NCBI RefSeq assembly: GCF_018143015.1
Contig: NC_054746.1
Location: 22,396,464-22,460,463, forward strand
DNA length: 64,000 bases
Reading direction: 5' to 3'
From: Lytechinus variegatus
Lineage: Eukaryota; Echinodermata; Echinoidea; Temnopleuroida; Toxopneustidae
Shown: positions 25,501 through 38,261 of the stretch, piece after piece
Layout of the letters: each line of letters starts with the position of its first letter
Position numbering within the stretch: position 1 is the first letter of the stretch
The notes under the pieces: model-generated
The model's database searches: none
Told to the model about the DNA's origin: nothing
The model's input: the letters and a program-made list of their open reading frames with translations, nothing else
Position numbers and translations under genes: made by a program

Positions 25501-28500
25501 TCTTTTAAAAGAATGTGAACATTTATTGACAGTTCATTTTAATCTGATTTAAAAGGGTTTGCTGAGACAACCTCAGATGTGGATAATACAAACCCTGTCA
25601 TTGAGACTCAGATGTTTGCTTGAGAAGGACAAAGGAAGGACTGTGGAACGTGCTATGATGCAAATGCAGGTGATGTGGGCCAGTTTTATATTAAACTCGT
25701 CGTAAAATTACAATGAATTTAGGGAAAGACGTGAGAAAATGTAAACCAAAAGTTTTAAAATTGTTTAAAAAGAAAGAAGAAAAATCAGAAAAACAAATTC
25801 GTGAAATTTAAACACAATATGAAAGTGATAAATTTTTAAAGTGGTACACCAACACAAAATGATAATTTTCAAAAGTTTTGCTCTATAATAAATATATTTT
25901 TTTTTATGATGACATATACATACAAATGTGCCACCTATATGTTTTCATAGAGGCACCAAGGGAAAAACTCGTAATAATATATTAATTTCCATTTATATTC
26001 TTAAAAATCTATAAAATCATGACATTATATGCAAATATATATCTTGAATGGTAGATCATTACACAAAGTAATGTCATAATTATAAATGTTTAGCTTTAAC
26101 ATAAAGAAATGGATGCCCATTACAGCTTTTATTCGAGGGAGAGGATGAATCACTTACTCAACAGGACAGGGTGAAATTACTCTGAAAGAAGTGGGCTGAA
26201 TATCTTGCCATAAGTGTGTATTGATTGTAGAGTACTTATGAGATTATATTGCATAGACTTGATATTTGTGTTTGTATCCACTTACAAATGAAAAATCAAA
26301 ATGCAAAAGATACATGGAAACATACTGTCATAACGTTCCTGTCTTATTTGCGCAATATTTGTAATATATTGAGTAATGGTAATTTTGTATTGATTCCTTA
26401 TTCAGGTTCTGGTGGATCAAATTCTGAGTACAACTTGTCCTGTAAGAGAGAGGTTAAAACTCTTCTATGCTGTCAACCTACCTCCTAAATGGGCATTAGA
26501 GGTATAACATGATTAATTGTCTAGAAATGAATTTGTAGTATCTGAATAGCAGCACCAATGGCGTTCAATTCTCTGACTGTTTTGAGTCAGAATGAGCAGA
26601 TACTAGTACATGTGTACAATGTATTGTGATATGCATGGAGCTGATACATGCATTAATATACGCTACCAATAACTGTTGTGTCATTATTTCAGCTACCAAA
26701 ATAGTGGATAAAATCATCACAGAATTCAGTCATTCAATTTTTTTTTATCTAGCATTGTTTCATTTTTGAATCTTTGCATCATTCTGTCTCTATCCATCTG
26801 TATGCACATTTATTCATATTTCCATGTGATGTGTCCATCCATGTAATTTATTTTATGTGTTTAACTGTTTTTATTTGTCTTGTACAAATTTGCTGTTGAT
26901 TTTCATATAAATGTATAAATAAATGAATAAATATTCTTCTCAGGTATACTTCACAAGGATTTCATTATCAAAGAAATTTCCTTGTCATCTCTGATAAGGA
27001 CCTTGTTTCATAAAACTTGTTATAACAAATTTGCAATAACAGTTTAAAGCTACTGAAATCATTCAATTTGATTAGCTGATCGTAAACTTGGTATAAAAAT
27101 TTTGCATTTCTTATAATAACCATTTTTTTATAAATTGGGACATTAGAATGAAAAGATTGTTCCTCCTGCCATCTATCAATTCATAGACTTCTAATATTGT
27201 TGTAATGTATTTGTTTTATATTTAGGGTGAGCTAGCAGGATTGCTCGTTAGCATAGGCTGTGTGAGTGATGCCTTAGAGGTCTATATCAGACTAGAGCTA
27301 TTTGAAGATGTAGTGAAATGCTACAAGATCATGAAGCAGCCTGAAAAGGTATGCTTCTTCCACTTTTACCATTTCTTTCTCCCATTTCCCCCCTCCCTTA
27401 CTCTCCCTCTCTGTCTTTCTGTCTCTCAGTTTTTCTAGCCTATCTTTTGGTTTTGTTCTATTCCCCAAAAGTGCATGTCACTATTCAAATTCATTACTAT
27501 TTACTAGTCTATATATTAATGTGTATTCCACAAAACAGTCATGATGAGAAGGATATATTTTTAAAACGTGTGTTATTGCATAAGTTTTTATTTTACATTG
27601 AAATTCATTTTTATTGTATGCCCAATCAAAATAAAATATGTGTGTATTTTTTTTCTTGTTTATATAAAACCCCTTCTCAAGTTTGGAATGGATTAAAATT
27701 TAAAGATAAAAACTCACTGTCTGTAGCTTTCTAATACCCAACTATTAAAAATGTAAAATAAGTGCTCAAAGAGGTATTTTTTAATTAAACTAAAAACATG
27801 AGAGGGGGGTGCTAGATGGCAAATTTTATATGTAACCGCTGAAAAAACATTCTTATGTAATATGTGAATGTTAGATGAGCATAATTCACATTGCTGATAC
27901 TTAACCAAAGCATTAGGAGTAGAGGGCTTTAAGAAATACTGCATATTAAATGCCATTTCTAAAATTGATTTAGTTCACACTTTGATATTGTAAAATATGA
28001 TACAAGCTACTATGTCACGATTGGTCAGTCAAGAGTGAATTTTGGTATCTTGTTATTTCAAAGTTGCATCACAAACTATACAGATGCACAAATCTTATTT
28101 CTTACTTTTACAGATTCACTCGTAATATGTCATTAAATCATTGACATTTGAATATATTGGTACAGGCCATCCACATAATCGAGCATGAGCTGGCTAAGAA
28201 GGAGACAGCCCTCATGTGGTGCCTCTTAGGGGACGTGACGCTGGAGAAGAAGTATTACGAGAAGGCATGGGAGGTGTCCGGTCAAAAGTCAGCAAGAGCA
28301 ATGAGTTCACTGGGTACTCTCTACCTTCATGAAGAGGAATTCCCCAAAGCAATAGAGTGTTTAGAGCTGTCATTAGAAAGGAACTATCTGCAGGTATGTG
28401 TGGACTGCGTAAATTTATCTCTTGTCATGCAGGTCCATCTCTTTTTCTATTCTCATGCCATGATATTATTTGCTTTATTGTTCTTTCTTCACTGCTCAAT

Positions 28501-31500
28501 GCATACCCGGAACTGATAAGGACGTTGGTAAATTTCAAGTATGGTGTTGAATTTGGTGTTGGATGCAAGGCAAAGTAAAAACCAGCCACAATACCTTGGT
28601 TGACCAATGAGTGGGGTAGTTTTAGGTCAATTTTTACACGAGTATAACACCTAACATAAAACGAAGATGGTCATGAAAAGTCACTTACTAGGTATTGAGC
28701 TATCAATAGTGTGATTTGGATAATTTGTTTAAAGTCAGAATGGGTTTTGGAACTAGGAAATGCAATCTAAATTGTACTTCCAACCCCAGACTTGAAATCA
28801 CCTAAGGCCATATTTGGTATTATTCAAGATTTTTAAATCACTTGAATATACAACAGGGTTGTTAATGCTTAGATTATTTGCAAATGTTTTTCACTTTCAT
28901 CCACAGTTCTTACTTAAATTTACCTAATGAATCATATCAATTGACACCTAGTCCTTAATTTTTTGATACAATATAAAAATCAAACTGATTAATAGTTGTA
29001 TTATATTTGCTATATATTTTTGTGCTATTGATACAGTATAGTACCTGGTTCAGTCTTGGCTATTGTGCGTTCCAGAGTGAGAAGTATGAGATAGCCATTA
29101 AAGCTTACCGTCGATGTGTACAGCTTGAAACAGATGTGAGTAATCAAATAATTAACGTTGCTGACAGTAATAAACATGCTATAAATTCCATGATGATCTG
29201 CAACCTGGGCCCTATCTTACAAAGAGTTGCGATTGATCCGATCAATCACAACTATGGACGGCCAGCAATGTCAACATCTATTATGCTTGTTTGTTCAAAA
29301 TATTTTCTAACTACGATGTATATTCATGTATTCATTGTTTTCTTGAAAATTCACTGTGCTTCTCTTTGTTTACAAAGGACATTGTGCAAATTTCTTGTAG
29401 AAAAAATTATGACCTGATGGATTTCCACAGAGTTATGATTGATTGGATCTATCGTAACTCTTTGTAAGACGGGGAACAGGTCTTGTTTAGAATGATGAAA
29501 ACCATTAAGGTTGTAAAAGAAACTGACTTATTATTATAATCAATAAAAATGCATGTAGCCCAAGGTTGAGTTTTAACCAGGAAGTTATTAGAGAGGAGTG
29601 ATACCTAATTACTCTCATTTTATGCATGTGTGGCACTGCTGTGGAAGTTGTGTTCTAATTTTCAACTCTCGTACCGGCTGCACTGAAACATAGTGCGAAC
29701 AGAGTACTAACAGTAGACTCAGTCACATCTTTTGGACTATGATGTCAAATGATGATCCAAGATGTGAATAAGATGTTGCTGTGACATTAAGCATTGCTGT
29801 TGCATTGCCAAATGTAACAGGGGCCTGTGTTAGTGCAATGTTAACGCTTTCAAACATTTCTTGAATAGGAAATTATATGATCAAGCTATGAAAATTTTAT
29901 ACTTTTCAACCTTCAACTCTTGTATTGAATGTATAGCACATTAGATGTTTATTTTGTATTCTGTAATGTGGCCTAAAATCAGATTCCATTGTGAGAGGAC
30001 GCATGTGCGTGTGTGTGGGTGTTTTTTTTTCAAGGAAACTCACATCTTATCTGTTTACTTGTTATTTTTCATTCTCGCTCTTACCTTGTGATGTATGTTT
30101 TTGTATTTCTATAGGATTATCAGTGTTGGAATAATCTTGCAACAGCCTTCATCAAGCTCAATGACAAGTAATTATTCATCCTTGTTGGTTTCTTCATCTT
30201 AAAGAATTATTTCTGAAAGACATTACAATCCAAATGCTTCTATACCTTTCACATGGAAAAATATTGAAATAATTTTTGTGAAAGTTTTATGAAAAGTGGT
30301 CAAGGAATAACGCACTATCACAATTTTAAATTAGAATAGGTGTATGAAATCTTGAATTTGCCTTTACTGTTCTAATAAGATTATATGGTATAAATATGCT
30401 GTACTTTCTGGTCGCTGTTTACACATAACATCTGTTAAAGATCTCACAAATCTCTTAGTTTTTGTTCTGTACTTTTAAGTACTTATTACCACATTCCTCA
30501 ATGTATTCCAATCAAAAAGGTGTTTTGTAATACCTGAAAAAAGTAGAGCTTATACTGTCACAATCCCATAATAGGTATGTGTGAATTGTTAATTGTAATT
30601 CAGGTGTTTAGATTTATTTATTCCCTGCCCTTCTTTCATAGAGCAATAATTGAAGCTCTGCCCAGTTATTTCTGTATCTGGTAAGAAGTATCAAATGAAC
30701 AGTTTTGTTGGACATAAGTTCAAACAAGGGTTGTGCAGATGAACTTTAAATTTTACTTTGCCTTTTGATAGTGTGATTTGCAGAGAAGTTTCATACTTGG
30801 TGCTCTATGTAATTACTATATTTTCATTTGAAAGATTGGGTTTATGTATGGGTGTATCTGTTTGATTGGTCTTCTGTCCTTTTGTGGCTGGCTCTGTATA
30901 TATTACTCCCAAATTTTACCTTCTCTATTTATGTCTATCTCTGTCTCTCCTTTCTTTTTTTTCACTTAATCCCCTTTTCTTTCACTTTCTTTAACTTTCA
31001 CTTTCTCTCTTGATTCTGTGTCTCACTTTTGCTCAACACCAATTTGTATTTTGTTTTTAAAACAGACCCAAAGCCTTCAGAACCTTACAAGAAGCTCTCA
31101 AATGCAACTATGAAAACTGGAAAATATGGGACAACTTTCTCGGAGTAAGTATATGGGACTGTAGGTTAGATTAGCCTAATAGCTTGTGCTTTCTCATGTA
31201 GTATTGCCATTCTCGGAAACATGTTTGTATAAGTTCATAAATGATAAAAGAATAAAAATAGGTACTTAGATGAGGATGATGATGACTCCTAGATTTAGTT
31301 TCATGTTGTCAGACTGTAAAAGTCATCGTTTTTATATTGTTTTTTATAACAAATGTAACGGCTAATGGAAATACTTGTAGCATACAGTACCTTCGTACTT
31401 AGGACCCAGCCAAATATGCAGTACAATCAAATCACATCAAAGACATTCCTTTGCCTTATTTCGGCCATTACAGATCAGGGATCATGAGATTAATACTTTT

Positions 31501-34500
31501 TATACCATAACGTGAATAGAAAAGGATGTACATAGCAATAATTTAGCACAAATGTCAATTTCACTTTGGATGATAAACAGCACCTCTTTATGACAATTCC
31601 TCATGGGAGCTTAAACCTGACAGCCTTGGACTTGGTTGAGGAATGTAATGACCTCACTCCTCAGAAAATGGAAGAAAAGAAGATGAAAGAGAAGGAGAGA
31701 ATGATAGAAAAAAAAATAGAGAGTGAAAGAGGGGGAGAGAAGAAAGAGAGAGAGGGGGTATTGACAAAAGCAAGATATTTTGTATCAGAGTTAAAGTTTG
31801 AACTATGATTTTTCCTATCACCTCATTCCTTGTTTTCATCACACCTTGTTTTGCCATCCCACCCCCCCCCCCACCTCCATATTCCCTACACCCCCTCCAT
31901 CAGGTGAGCATTGATATTGGTGAGTTTGCAGAGAGCATCAGAGCTTTTGGACGTCTCCTTGACCTAAAGGAGAAGTATGTTGATGAAGCAGTTCTTGGGG
32001 TCATGGTGAGAGCAGTGCTTGAAGACATGAAGGATCGCCATGGTGAACCGGGTAGGGAATCTAAATTTTCAGATCCTTTGTGAGACAGAGACCACTGTGT
32101 GCTGCTTAATTGATGATTCATATTGTGGTTTTATTTTTCTGAAATTTTGGTGTCAGTCCTTGGATACATAAAGCTATATTATAATTTCAGATTTTATTCT
32201 GGTAAACTATGAAAACATAAAGACAGACAGGTGGTCCAAAAACCGATAACTGTCTTTGTGTACAAAGTAATACTAAATGTATGGTGTATGTTTGTAAAAC
32301 CATGCAGATACAACAATGTAAAATGCTGCGAATGTGTTTAGATAACTGATATTTTTCAGATTATTTCATTTATGTCGATCCCAGTACGTTGTTTGAATTT
32401 TAATATTGTCCTTATGTGCCAAACCATTTGAATGAGATGTAGCCCAGAATACTTGTTTGTCAGTGCTTATAGCGGGTGCGTCGTGGTCTAGTGGTTCTGA
32501 CTCTCGCCTTTCAAACAGAGGGTCATGTGTTCGAATCCTAACCATGGCGTGTTTTCCTTCAGCAAGAAATTTATCCGCAATGTGCTGCACTCGACCCAGG
32601 TGAGGTGAATGGGTACCCGGCAGGATTAATTCCTTGCATGCACTGAGCGCCGGTGATGGCAGCTCGAGCTAAAGCCGGGGTAATAATAGCAGCGCTTTGT
32701 ATCCTCAGGCAAAAGGCACTTTATAAATACCGCTATTATTATTATTATATGTCAGGAGAATGTCATTAGTAAATGAATTTATTGTGTATTTTCCCATGAT
32801 CCTCCAGCTGGCTTACTGAAACCCAAAATCTTAGAGCTATTTGGTAGGATCACATCACAGGTGACTGCTAATCCTATAGTATGGAGTCTGTATGGGAAAC
32901 TACTAGGGGGATGCCAGACAGAAAACCTTGTAGAGAATGACAAAGTGAGTAATTAGGACAAGGTTGTATTTACAAGAAACCCTAAACAGAGCTGCCAAGT
33001 AGTACAGATTTTCAGTATTTAGTACTGAAAAATGAGAAGAATACTGCTGATTTCCTCGCCAAAATACTGATTTTCAGCTTTAAAAATACTGAAATGTTCT
33101 TGTTCAGGTTGGCAGCTCTGCCTAAATAATAACGTATCTATAAACAAAATAATTAAGCTACATTTTGAGAGATTTTTCCAATAATTGTTTTCTGTAGATT
33201 GATTATCATTTACTTAATGGATAGTGCTTTCTTTCAAGAAAGAAACATAGTTTCTTTTGGGATTTTGGGATATCTTTCACTGATCTTATATCTCTACACT
33301 TGTATCCTGGATAAATGCAGTATTATATTTATAAAACATTATCATTCAGGTATTGACAGTTGCATTGTAGTTTGCCCAACATTGTTAGCATGTCCTATGG
33401 TGAATGGTTGGAATGCTTCCTAGCAAGTGAAGCTTGAGTATACATAGTGTGTATGGTAGTCTTATAAAATCCAATGACAAGTGTGAGGAGAATTTGTAAG
33501 CACTACCCTGAAGAGAAGACTATTGACATTACTGCATTTTGTTGTTGGAATACATTTTTTTCGCAGAGAAACAAATCTCTCAATATCTTCAAGTAAAAAA
33601 TATGTTATATTTTCATCTATATCATTGTGATTTCATTGTGAATCTCAAGTCAGGCCTTATATTTGAGTATTTTTAGGGCAAGGCTATTTTCAAAAGGACT
33701 CATTTTCATATTGCAGCTTTTTTTAATGGAAAATTAATAAGGACACAGTCAATATCCAAGGCTAATGAGAGGAGCATTGAAGCAAGTCACGCGTGCATGT
33801 AATGCCATGGCAATCCCTGTTCATTTTCAAAAGAATGTACAAACTTGGAATGGGCAACAGAATTAGTTAGAAAAAAAACTTGTATCAAGCAATATGACTT
33901 CCTATAATTGTAGGAATTGTGATAGAAAATAATCACTGCGAAAATTTGGTGATTAAACTTTCAGGCTCTTCAGTGCTTACAGAGGGCTCACCGACTAATC
34001 ACACAGGATGAACAGTGGCACAAAGAGGTTGACAAGGTCAAAGAGGTCATAGGTCAAACACAAGAACTTGCAGAAGGTGAGAACAGAATCAGAAGAATGT
34101 TATGACTTGACAGTAAAAAATATGATTGTGTGAAGAATAATTTCAACCAATCGGAGTGCACGTTTTGGACTTGGATTGACATTGTCGTGTTTGAATGCAT
34201 CTGTTCCCACAACCTGCCTCTAATCATATTTGATGTTTCACTATTTAATTCTTGAAGAAAGTTTCTTTTATACCTGATCATGATGAAGACAAAGATTAAT
34301 TAGGATTTTATTTTGACATACTGTTCAGTTTAATCACCTAAAGGAGTTTTCCCTGTCTGTAAGCACTACCGGTATCCTTATCCAAACAAGTAATTATTTC
34401 CCATTTATACATGTAGTTTGAGAATTTATTCATCTTTTTATATTTCCCCTTTGAATGAATGATGCCTGATCATATCAAATTAAGTCAATGTATTAAAGTG

Positions 34501-36221
34501 TTTATATCACATGTATATTCAGCTTTTTCATTTGCTTCTTTCCAGTCAGTTGTGCATGACCATTACCCAAAAAGTAATTGCTTTCCTTTTATGATGTTTC
34601 TTTTTATTTGTTATGTACATATTTTTTTTCAAACCAGCAATGACTCCCCCCCCCCCCTGCATTGGTGTATGATCTTGACCCGATGATTGTATTCAATTTA
34701 TGATGTTTTTTCTATATTTATTTTTTTCAGCTTATGAGCACTGTAGTAAGCAAAAGACAAGTAATCCACAGGCCATCCAGTTACTCTCATCAGCTAAGCT
34801 TATGATCAAATCAATCATCTCAAAGATCAAGGTTTGTATTACACTCATTTTACTTCAAATTTATCATTCTAAGTATTAATCAGAGCCCTGTCTCATAATA
34901 CTTGTTATCAATGATTGGCTATGGGATGAGATGAACTACTACTTTCAATTTTTCAAATAGCTGATATTTGGAAGAGTATTTTATTGAGTCTTTTTATCTA
35001 GTTAAATTCAGTGGCACACTTATATATTACCCCGGCTGTTGTTAATGCTTAGTATATTCAATCAATCCTGCTGGGTATACATGAATATCAAGCCCATTCA
35101 TTTTTTTCAATTCAATGTGTATCTATTTTCATCTCAAAGATGTTTATGTATGAATGAATGAAAACAAAGAATCATATACTCAAATCCACCTCAGTGAGCA
35201 CCTGTCTGTAAGCCATGTTTTCTGTTTCCCATGTACATAGTGTCTTATTGATGCATATCGTCGCACGCACCACAAACTGTCCTCTCTGCGCACTTCGATG
35301 CGAAAGTTAGTTTTGCAGAAAACGCATTTAAAGAAAAGCTTTTTTAAAACCAGCAATAAGTGCACCTACAAGGAGAGCAAATTATTTACCTGCATCTTTG
35401 TTCCATAGTTCAGGTTCCAAAGTTTCATCCCGTATCTTTATATTTTCTTGAAGTGAATTATTTACGCTACAATGGACATCGTAACAGAGCGGACGGTTTG
35501 TGGTGAATTCGCGAGGCGCGATAGCGCACTGTATCTATTCCACGAACCGTCCTCTCTGTTACGATGCCCACTGTGGCGTAAATAATTCACTTCAAGAAAA
35601 TATAAAGATACGGGATGAAACTTTGGAACCTGAACTATCGAACAAGGACACCGGTAAATAATTTGCTCTCCTTGTAGGTGCACTTATTGCTGGTTTTAAA
35701 AAGCTTTTCTTTAAATGCGTTTTCTGCAAAACTAACTTTTGCATTGAAGTGCGCAGAGAGGACGGTTCGTGGTGCGTGCGACGATATGTCAAAAGGAACC
35801 AGGCCATAAAGACCACCTACCAATAAAGATCAGAACATATCTTTGAGTAGTCCATATATACAGGTTTGCCTTACAATTTATTGGCAATTATATTCATTTT
35901 TGTTTTGGATGCCATACCCCATTTACTCTCTATTCTTCATCCCCTGAAATGTTCAAGCCATGGTAGTTTAAGTGACTTACTACCTTTGATTTGAACAGGA
36001 AATCAGAGGAAAATCATTTCAGGAAGATCATCGGGGGATGCAATCCATATTTTAGGAAATTCCTCTTATGTATAACGTCTTTTATGTTTTATTTTCAGAA
36101 AGAGCATTATGATGAAACGATTCCACCACCATCATGGGCCGAGCTAAGTCAACCTGTTGAGGGATTAGAGTCCAAACTACAAGAACTGCTCGATAGAATA
36201 TCAGAATTGAAATCAGGCTGA
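16581..36221 (+). CDS. TTC27: Tetratricopeptide repeat protein 27 (TTC27)
   Basis: TTC27 is a conserved TPR protein; its biochemical role is poorly defined. Coding exons: 16581-16746, 18622-18796, 19983-20109, 20590-20730, 21033-21135, 21812-21976, 22568-22701, 23864-23976, 24639-24705, 25556-25669, 26406-26501, 27226-27348, 28166-28393, 29037-29135, 30115-30167, 31066-31144, 31904-32051, 32808-32944, 33965-34076, 34731-34831 and 36099-36221. All are GT-AG and all phases join, giving 867 residues (human about 843, from memory). The ATG has an in-frame TAA 6 bases upstream. Family signatures are [22 protein letters not shown] (just after residue 294), WCLLGDV, and TPR-type helices in exons 13-17 such as [21 protein letters not shown] and [12 protein letters not shown]. 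Exon 1 is weakly conserved but fits by phase, stop and position. The last exon is partly copied at 41293-41371. Confidence 0.95.
17470..17648. repeat. Half of a TTAA fold-back element
   Basis: This stretch matches only the right arm of the elements at 22800 and 54380, including ACTTTCTTATTTTACATC, GATTTTGATGAAATTTTCAG and GATGGACTTGACCTTTAA. The left arm is missing. It ends at the TTAA at 17645-17648, which is also the first TTAA of the next element. It lies in TTC27 intron 1. Confidence 0.7.
17645..18247. repeat. TTAA-flanked fold-back MITE in TTC27 intron 1
   Basis: The arms are inverted relative to each other: TTAAAGGGGAATCCAACC on the left, GGCTGGATTCACCTTTAA on the right. Inner matches include ACAACAAGAAAGTTAT against ATAACTTTCTTATTTCTTGT. 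TTAA is at both ends. It is close to the element at 2075-2667 in its termini and has no coding capacity. Confidence 0.75.
22800..23398. repeat. TTAA-flanked fold-back MITE in TTC27 intron 7
   Basis: The left arm (22800-23020) and right arm (23180-23398) are near-perfect inverted copies. They share TCAAGTCCACC ends, GATTTTGATGAAATTTTCAG, and a TGATGTCACTCACTCAC-type inner block. TTAA lies at both ends. Small open frames on each strand are mirror products of the arms, not genes. It is the same family as 54380-54819 and the half copy at 17470. Confidence 0.85.
28527..28803. repeat. MITE with TTTCAAGT/ACTTGAAATC ends, TTC27 intron 13
   Basis: The left end carries AATTTCAAGTATGGTGTTG and the right end CCCAGACTTGAAATCACCT, which are inverted copies. 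The same termini occur at 61121-61318. A related single end is at about 10366-10400 and GGTGTT-rich debris at 6510-6560. No coding capacity. Confidence 0.6.
29205..29480. repeat. MITE with GGGCCC ends, TTC27 intron 14
   Basis: The left end reads CCTGGGCCCTATCTTACAAA and the right end, inverted, CCTGTTCCCCGTCTTACAAA. Both continue into GAGTTRCGAT and matching inverted sequence around ATTGAT. About 275 bp with no coding capacity. Confidence 0.7.
31665..31760 (+). repeat. Homopurine tract in TTC27 intron 16
   Basis: About 95 bases are almost all A and G on the plus strand, with only a few pyrimidines. Some 100 bases later comes a C-run at 31862-31872, close to the exon 17 acceptor. Long homopurine tracts can form triplex DNA. 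Homopyrimidine stretches on the same strand lie at 27350-27437 and 30940-31015. Confidence 0.6.
32470..32747 (+). mobile_element. tRNA-derived SINE, family A, full length
   Basis: The head is tRNA-like with an A-box TGGTCTAGTGG (all eleven consensus positions) and a B-box TGTTCGAATCC, so it could drive Pol III transcription. A body of about 190 bases follows, then a (ATT)n tail at 32732-32747. TGTCAG-like sequence on each side may be a short target-site duplication. The body matches, inverted, the copy at 48650-48873. It sits in TTC27 intron 17 in the sense direction. Confidence 0.85.
32990..33122. repeat. Short palindromic MITE, TTC27 intron 18
   Basis: The ends are AGAGCTGCCAAG and its inverse TTGGCAGCTCT. 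Inside are several inverted copies of a TACTGATTTTCAG-like motif. It is about 130 bp with no coding capacity. Confidence 0.65.
35254..35788. repeat. Near-perfect 535-bp palindrome, TTC27 intron 20
   Basis: Two arms of about 250 bases are inverted copies with very few mismatches, meeting at a centre of roughly 30 bases near 35507-35536. The outer ends are CATATCGTCGCACGCACCAC and its inverse. A CCACGAACCGTCC-type motif occurs near the outer ends and again near the centre, four times in all. No protein frame is conserved. High arm identity suggests recent insertion or gene conversion between arms. Confidence 0.85.
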
Positions 36222-37255
36222 ACGATACCTGTCCTCTTATCAAATTCATTTTGAGTTATAAGATTTCTTGGTTGATGTTAGAAAATCTTTCTAAATAATG
36301 AAGCAATGGATAGTTGTCTCCAAGTCTTACTTAATATGTACATTGTCAGAGTGAATTACACATATTTGATTATTCCCATTCGTAACATAAAAACAATATG
36401 TCCCCAATGGATAATTGTCCGTTCACTCACACATCTGTTTTCTTTAATAGGCTCAGGTTAATATTTAAAGCATTTGTAATGGATTAGGAAGTTTGTTGTG
36501 GTTGGCACTTTCCTATTGCCGGTATGAAACTTCCCTTTGACTCTTGTGAGTTTGATTTGGTTGGAAATGGGAATAATATCTGGGGTTTTTATATTTCTTA
36601 GTTATGTATCTGAAACATATTTTTAAAAGTCATAATATTGTAAGAGGTGATCATTTGAGTCACAATATTCCAGTGTTATATCACACAGCCCTTTATATAT
36701 TCCTACAAGTAAGATCTGCTTGTGGAATCATCTTTTAGGAGTAATCCTGGGAGGCATCTTTTCTGATTTTATTATCACATTGTTTTGTCTATGCTAAAAC
36801 AGCTTTATGAAACATGTTGTCTTGCTCTCTTCAAAGAGATTTTTACCATTAATAGAACAAAATTACTATCATAGAAATATGATATTGGAGGCCTGTCTTC
36901 TTTCCCAAGAATGCAAAATTAGGGAATTTCAACTATCTGTTGCCTGATTATGAATATTCAAATTTGCTTTTTTATACCATTCCTAATTTTGTCAATAATG
37001 CTCAATTTTGCTTGGATGCTCTGTCAATGAATATACAAGAGGAAAGGTTGTTTGGGAACAAATCAAACTTGACAAAAGTTTATTCAATACTATAGTTAGT
37101 CTATTGTACATGGACATCTCTACAGTAATGTCCTCAATATGCCTTTACTTGGAACAAGGTCATTAGCCATATCACTAGTAGGCCTACTTATAATCATTAT
37201 TGGCATATCTACATGTATAAGGCTATTCATGTCTTGTGACAGCCTGAAATATTTT

Positions 37256-37592
37256 GGCCCGTATTCTGAACTCTGGTTTATAAAATTAAACCCTGGTTTA
37301 AAGTTGTGGTTTAACTATGGAGAGCCAATTGGAGCACAAATCCCTAACAGTACACATTGAGTTTATTAACTCATATGACACCCAAATGGTTCATAATTGC
37401 CTGGGAGTGATAACTGAAGTATTTTTCTTCCTTATGAAAGCAAAATGAGACAAAATTGTAAACATAAGAAATATACAATAATATAAACATAATTTTTGAA
37501 CTTTTGGCTTCCCATAATTTTAGTTACCATTTTAGTCCCATAACAGAGTTAGACCATAGTCTAAGTTAAAACCTGACTTCTGAATACAGGCC
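37256..37592. repeat. MITE with GGCCCGTATTCTGAA ends (copy 1)
   Basis: The left end GGCCCGTATTCTGAAC and the right end TTCTGAATACAGGCC are inverted copies. Inner matches involve AACCCTGGTTTAAA and AACTTAGAC-type stretches. It lies in the TTC27 3' flank and is duplicated at 42442-42779. Confidence 0.7.
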
Positions 37593-37818
37593 TTTGTGTT
37601 TCAAAATATGTTTACAAATGTGTGAGCTACAGCCCGAGAATAATAAATATGCTTCTTGTAGGTATATGTATATAACATGATGTGATGCTTGGTATTTTTA
37701 TTCTATTTTTATACTTCTGGGACTGTAAGATTGAATTTACCAAACAATGATATCATTGCCATCATTGGTAATGACTATTAAAATCTTGATTTTGATTGAC
37801 CCCTGAACAGTTTTATCA

Positions 37819-37949
37819 GGGCTCCATAACACAAAGCATAACAATTGATCATACGCTTGATTTTTACAATTAATTGTATATTGTAGTCAATACAATCAAT
37901 CGTGAAAACTTGTTCTACGATTATCTCTAAGCTTTGTGGTACAGCCCCC
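37819..37949. repeat. Short MITE with CACAAAGC ends (copy 1)
   Basis: GGGCTCCATAACACAAAGC on the left is an imperfect inverse of GCTTTGTGGTACAGCCCC on the right. The middle holds matching inverted AATTGATCATACG and CGTACG-like segments. Duplicated at 43006-43136; a single related end is at about 3222-3252. Confidence 0.65.
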
Positions 37950-38261
37950 GGGTATACTATTGATGATGATGTTACATCAATAGCCATTAATTACCTTTTT
38001 TTATTGGTCAGCAAATTCTAAAAAGAGTTAGAGTGACTTACAGTCATGCTCAAGTGAAATCAGGCTTCAAGTTCTGGTAATGATCACAAATTGAATCAAA
38101 ATTGATAAAAACAGAATCTAACAACTGACCGAGTGTTTGTATGTATAATTGGTAATTATGTGCCATATGACTGTTATGATAGAAACATTACCCCTTAGTT
38201 TAATGCTAGTTTTCATTATTTTACAATGTTCTTCTAATGTTTGCCTCAATGTCAATTCCAT

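Noticed and set aside
26996-27144. Possible palindromic MITE
   Set aside because: TTTCATAAAACTTGTTATAA and a later TTATAATAACC look inverted, but matches are short and AT-rich.
32470-32550. Possible tRNA gene with A- and B-boxes
   Set aside because: The head continues into a SINE body with an ATT tail, and the tRNA-like arms do not fold into a full cloverleaf; other copies share the body.
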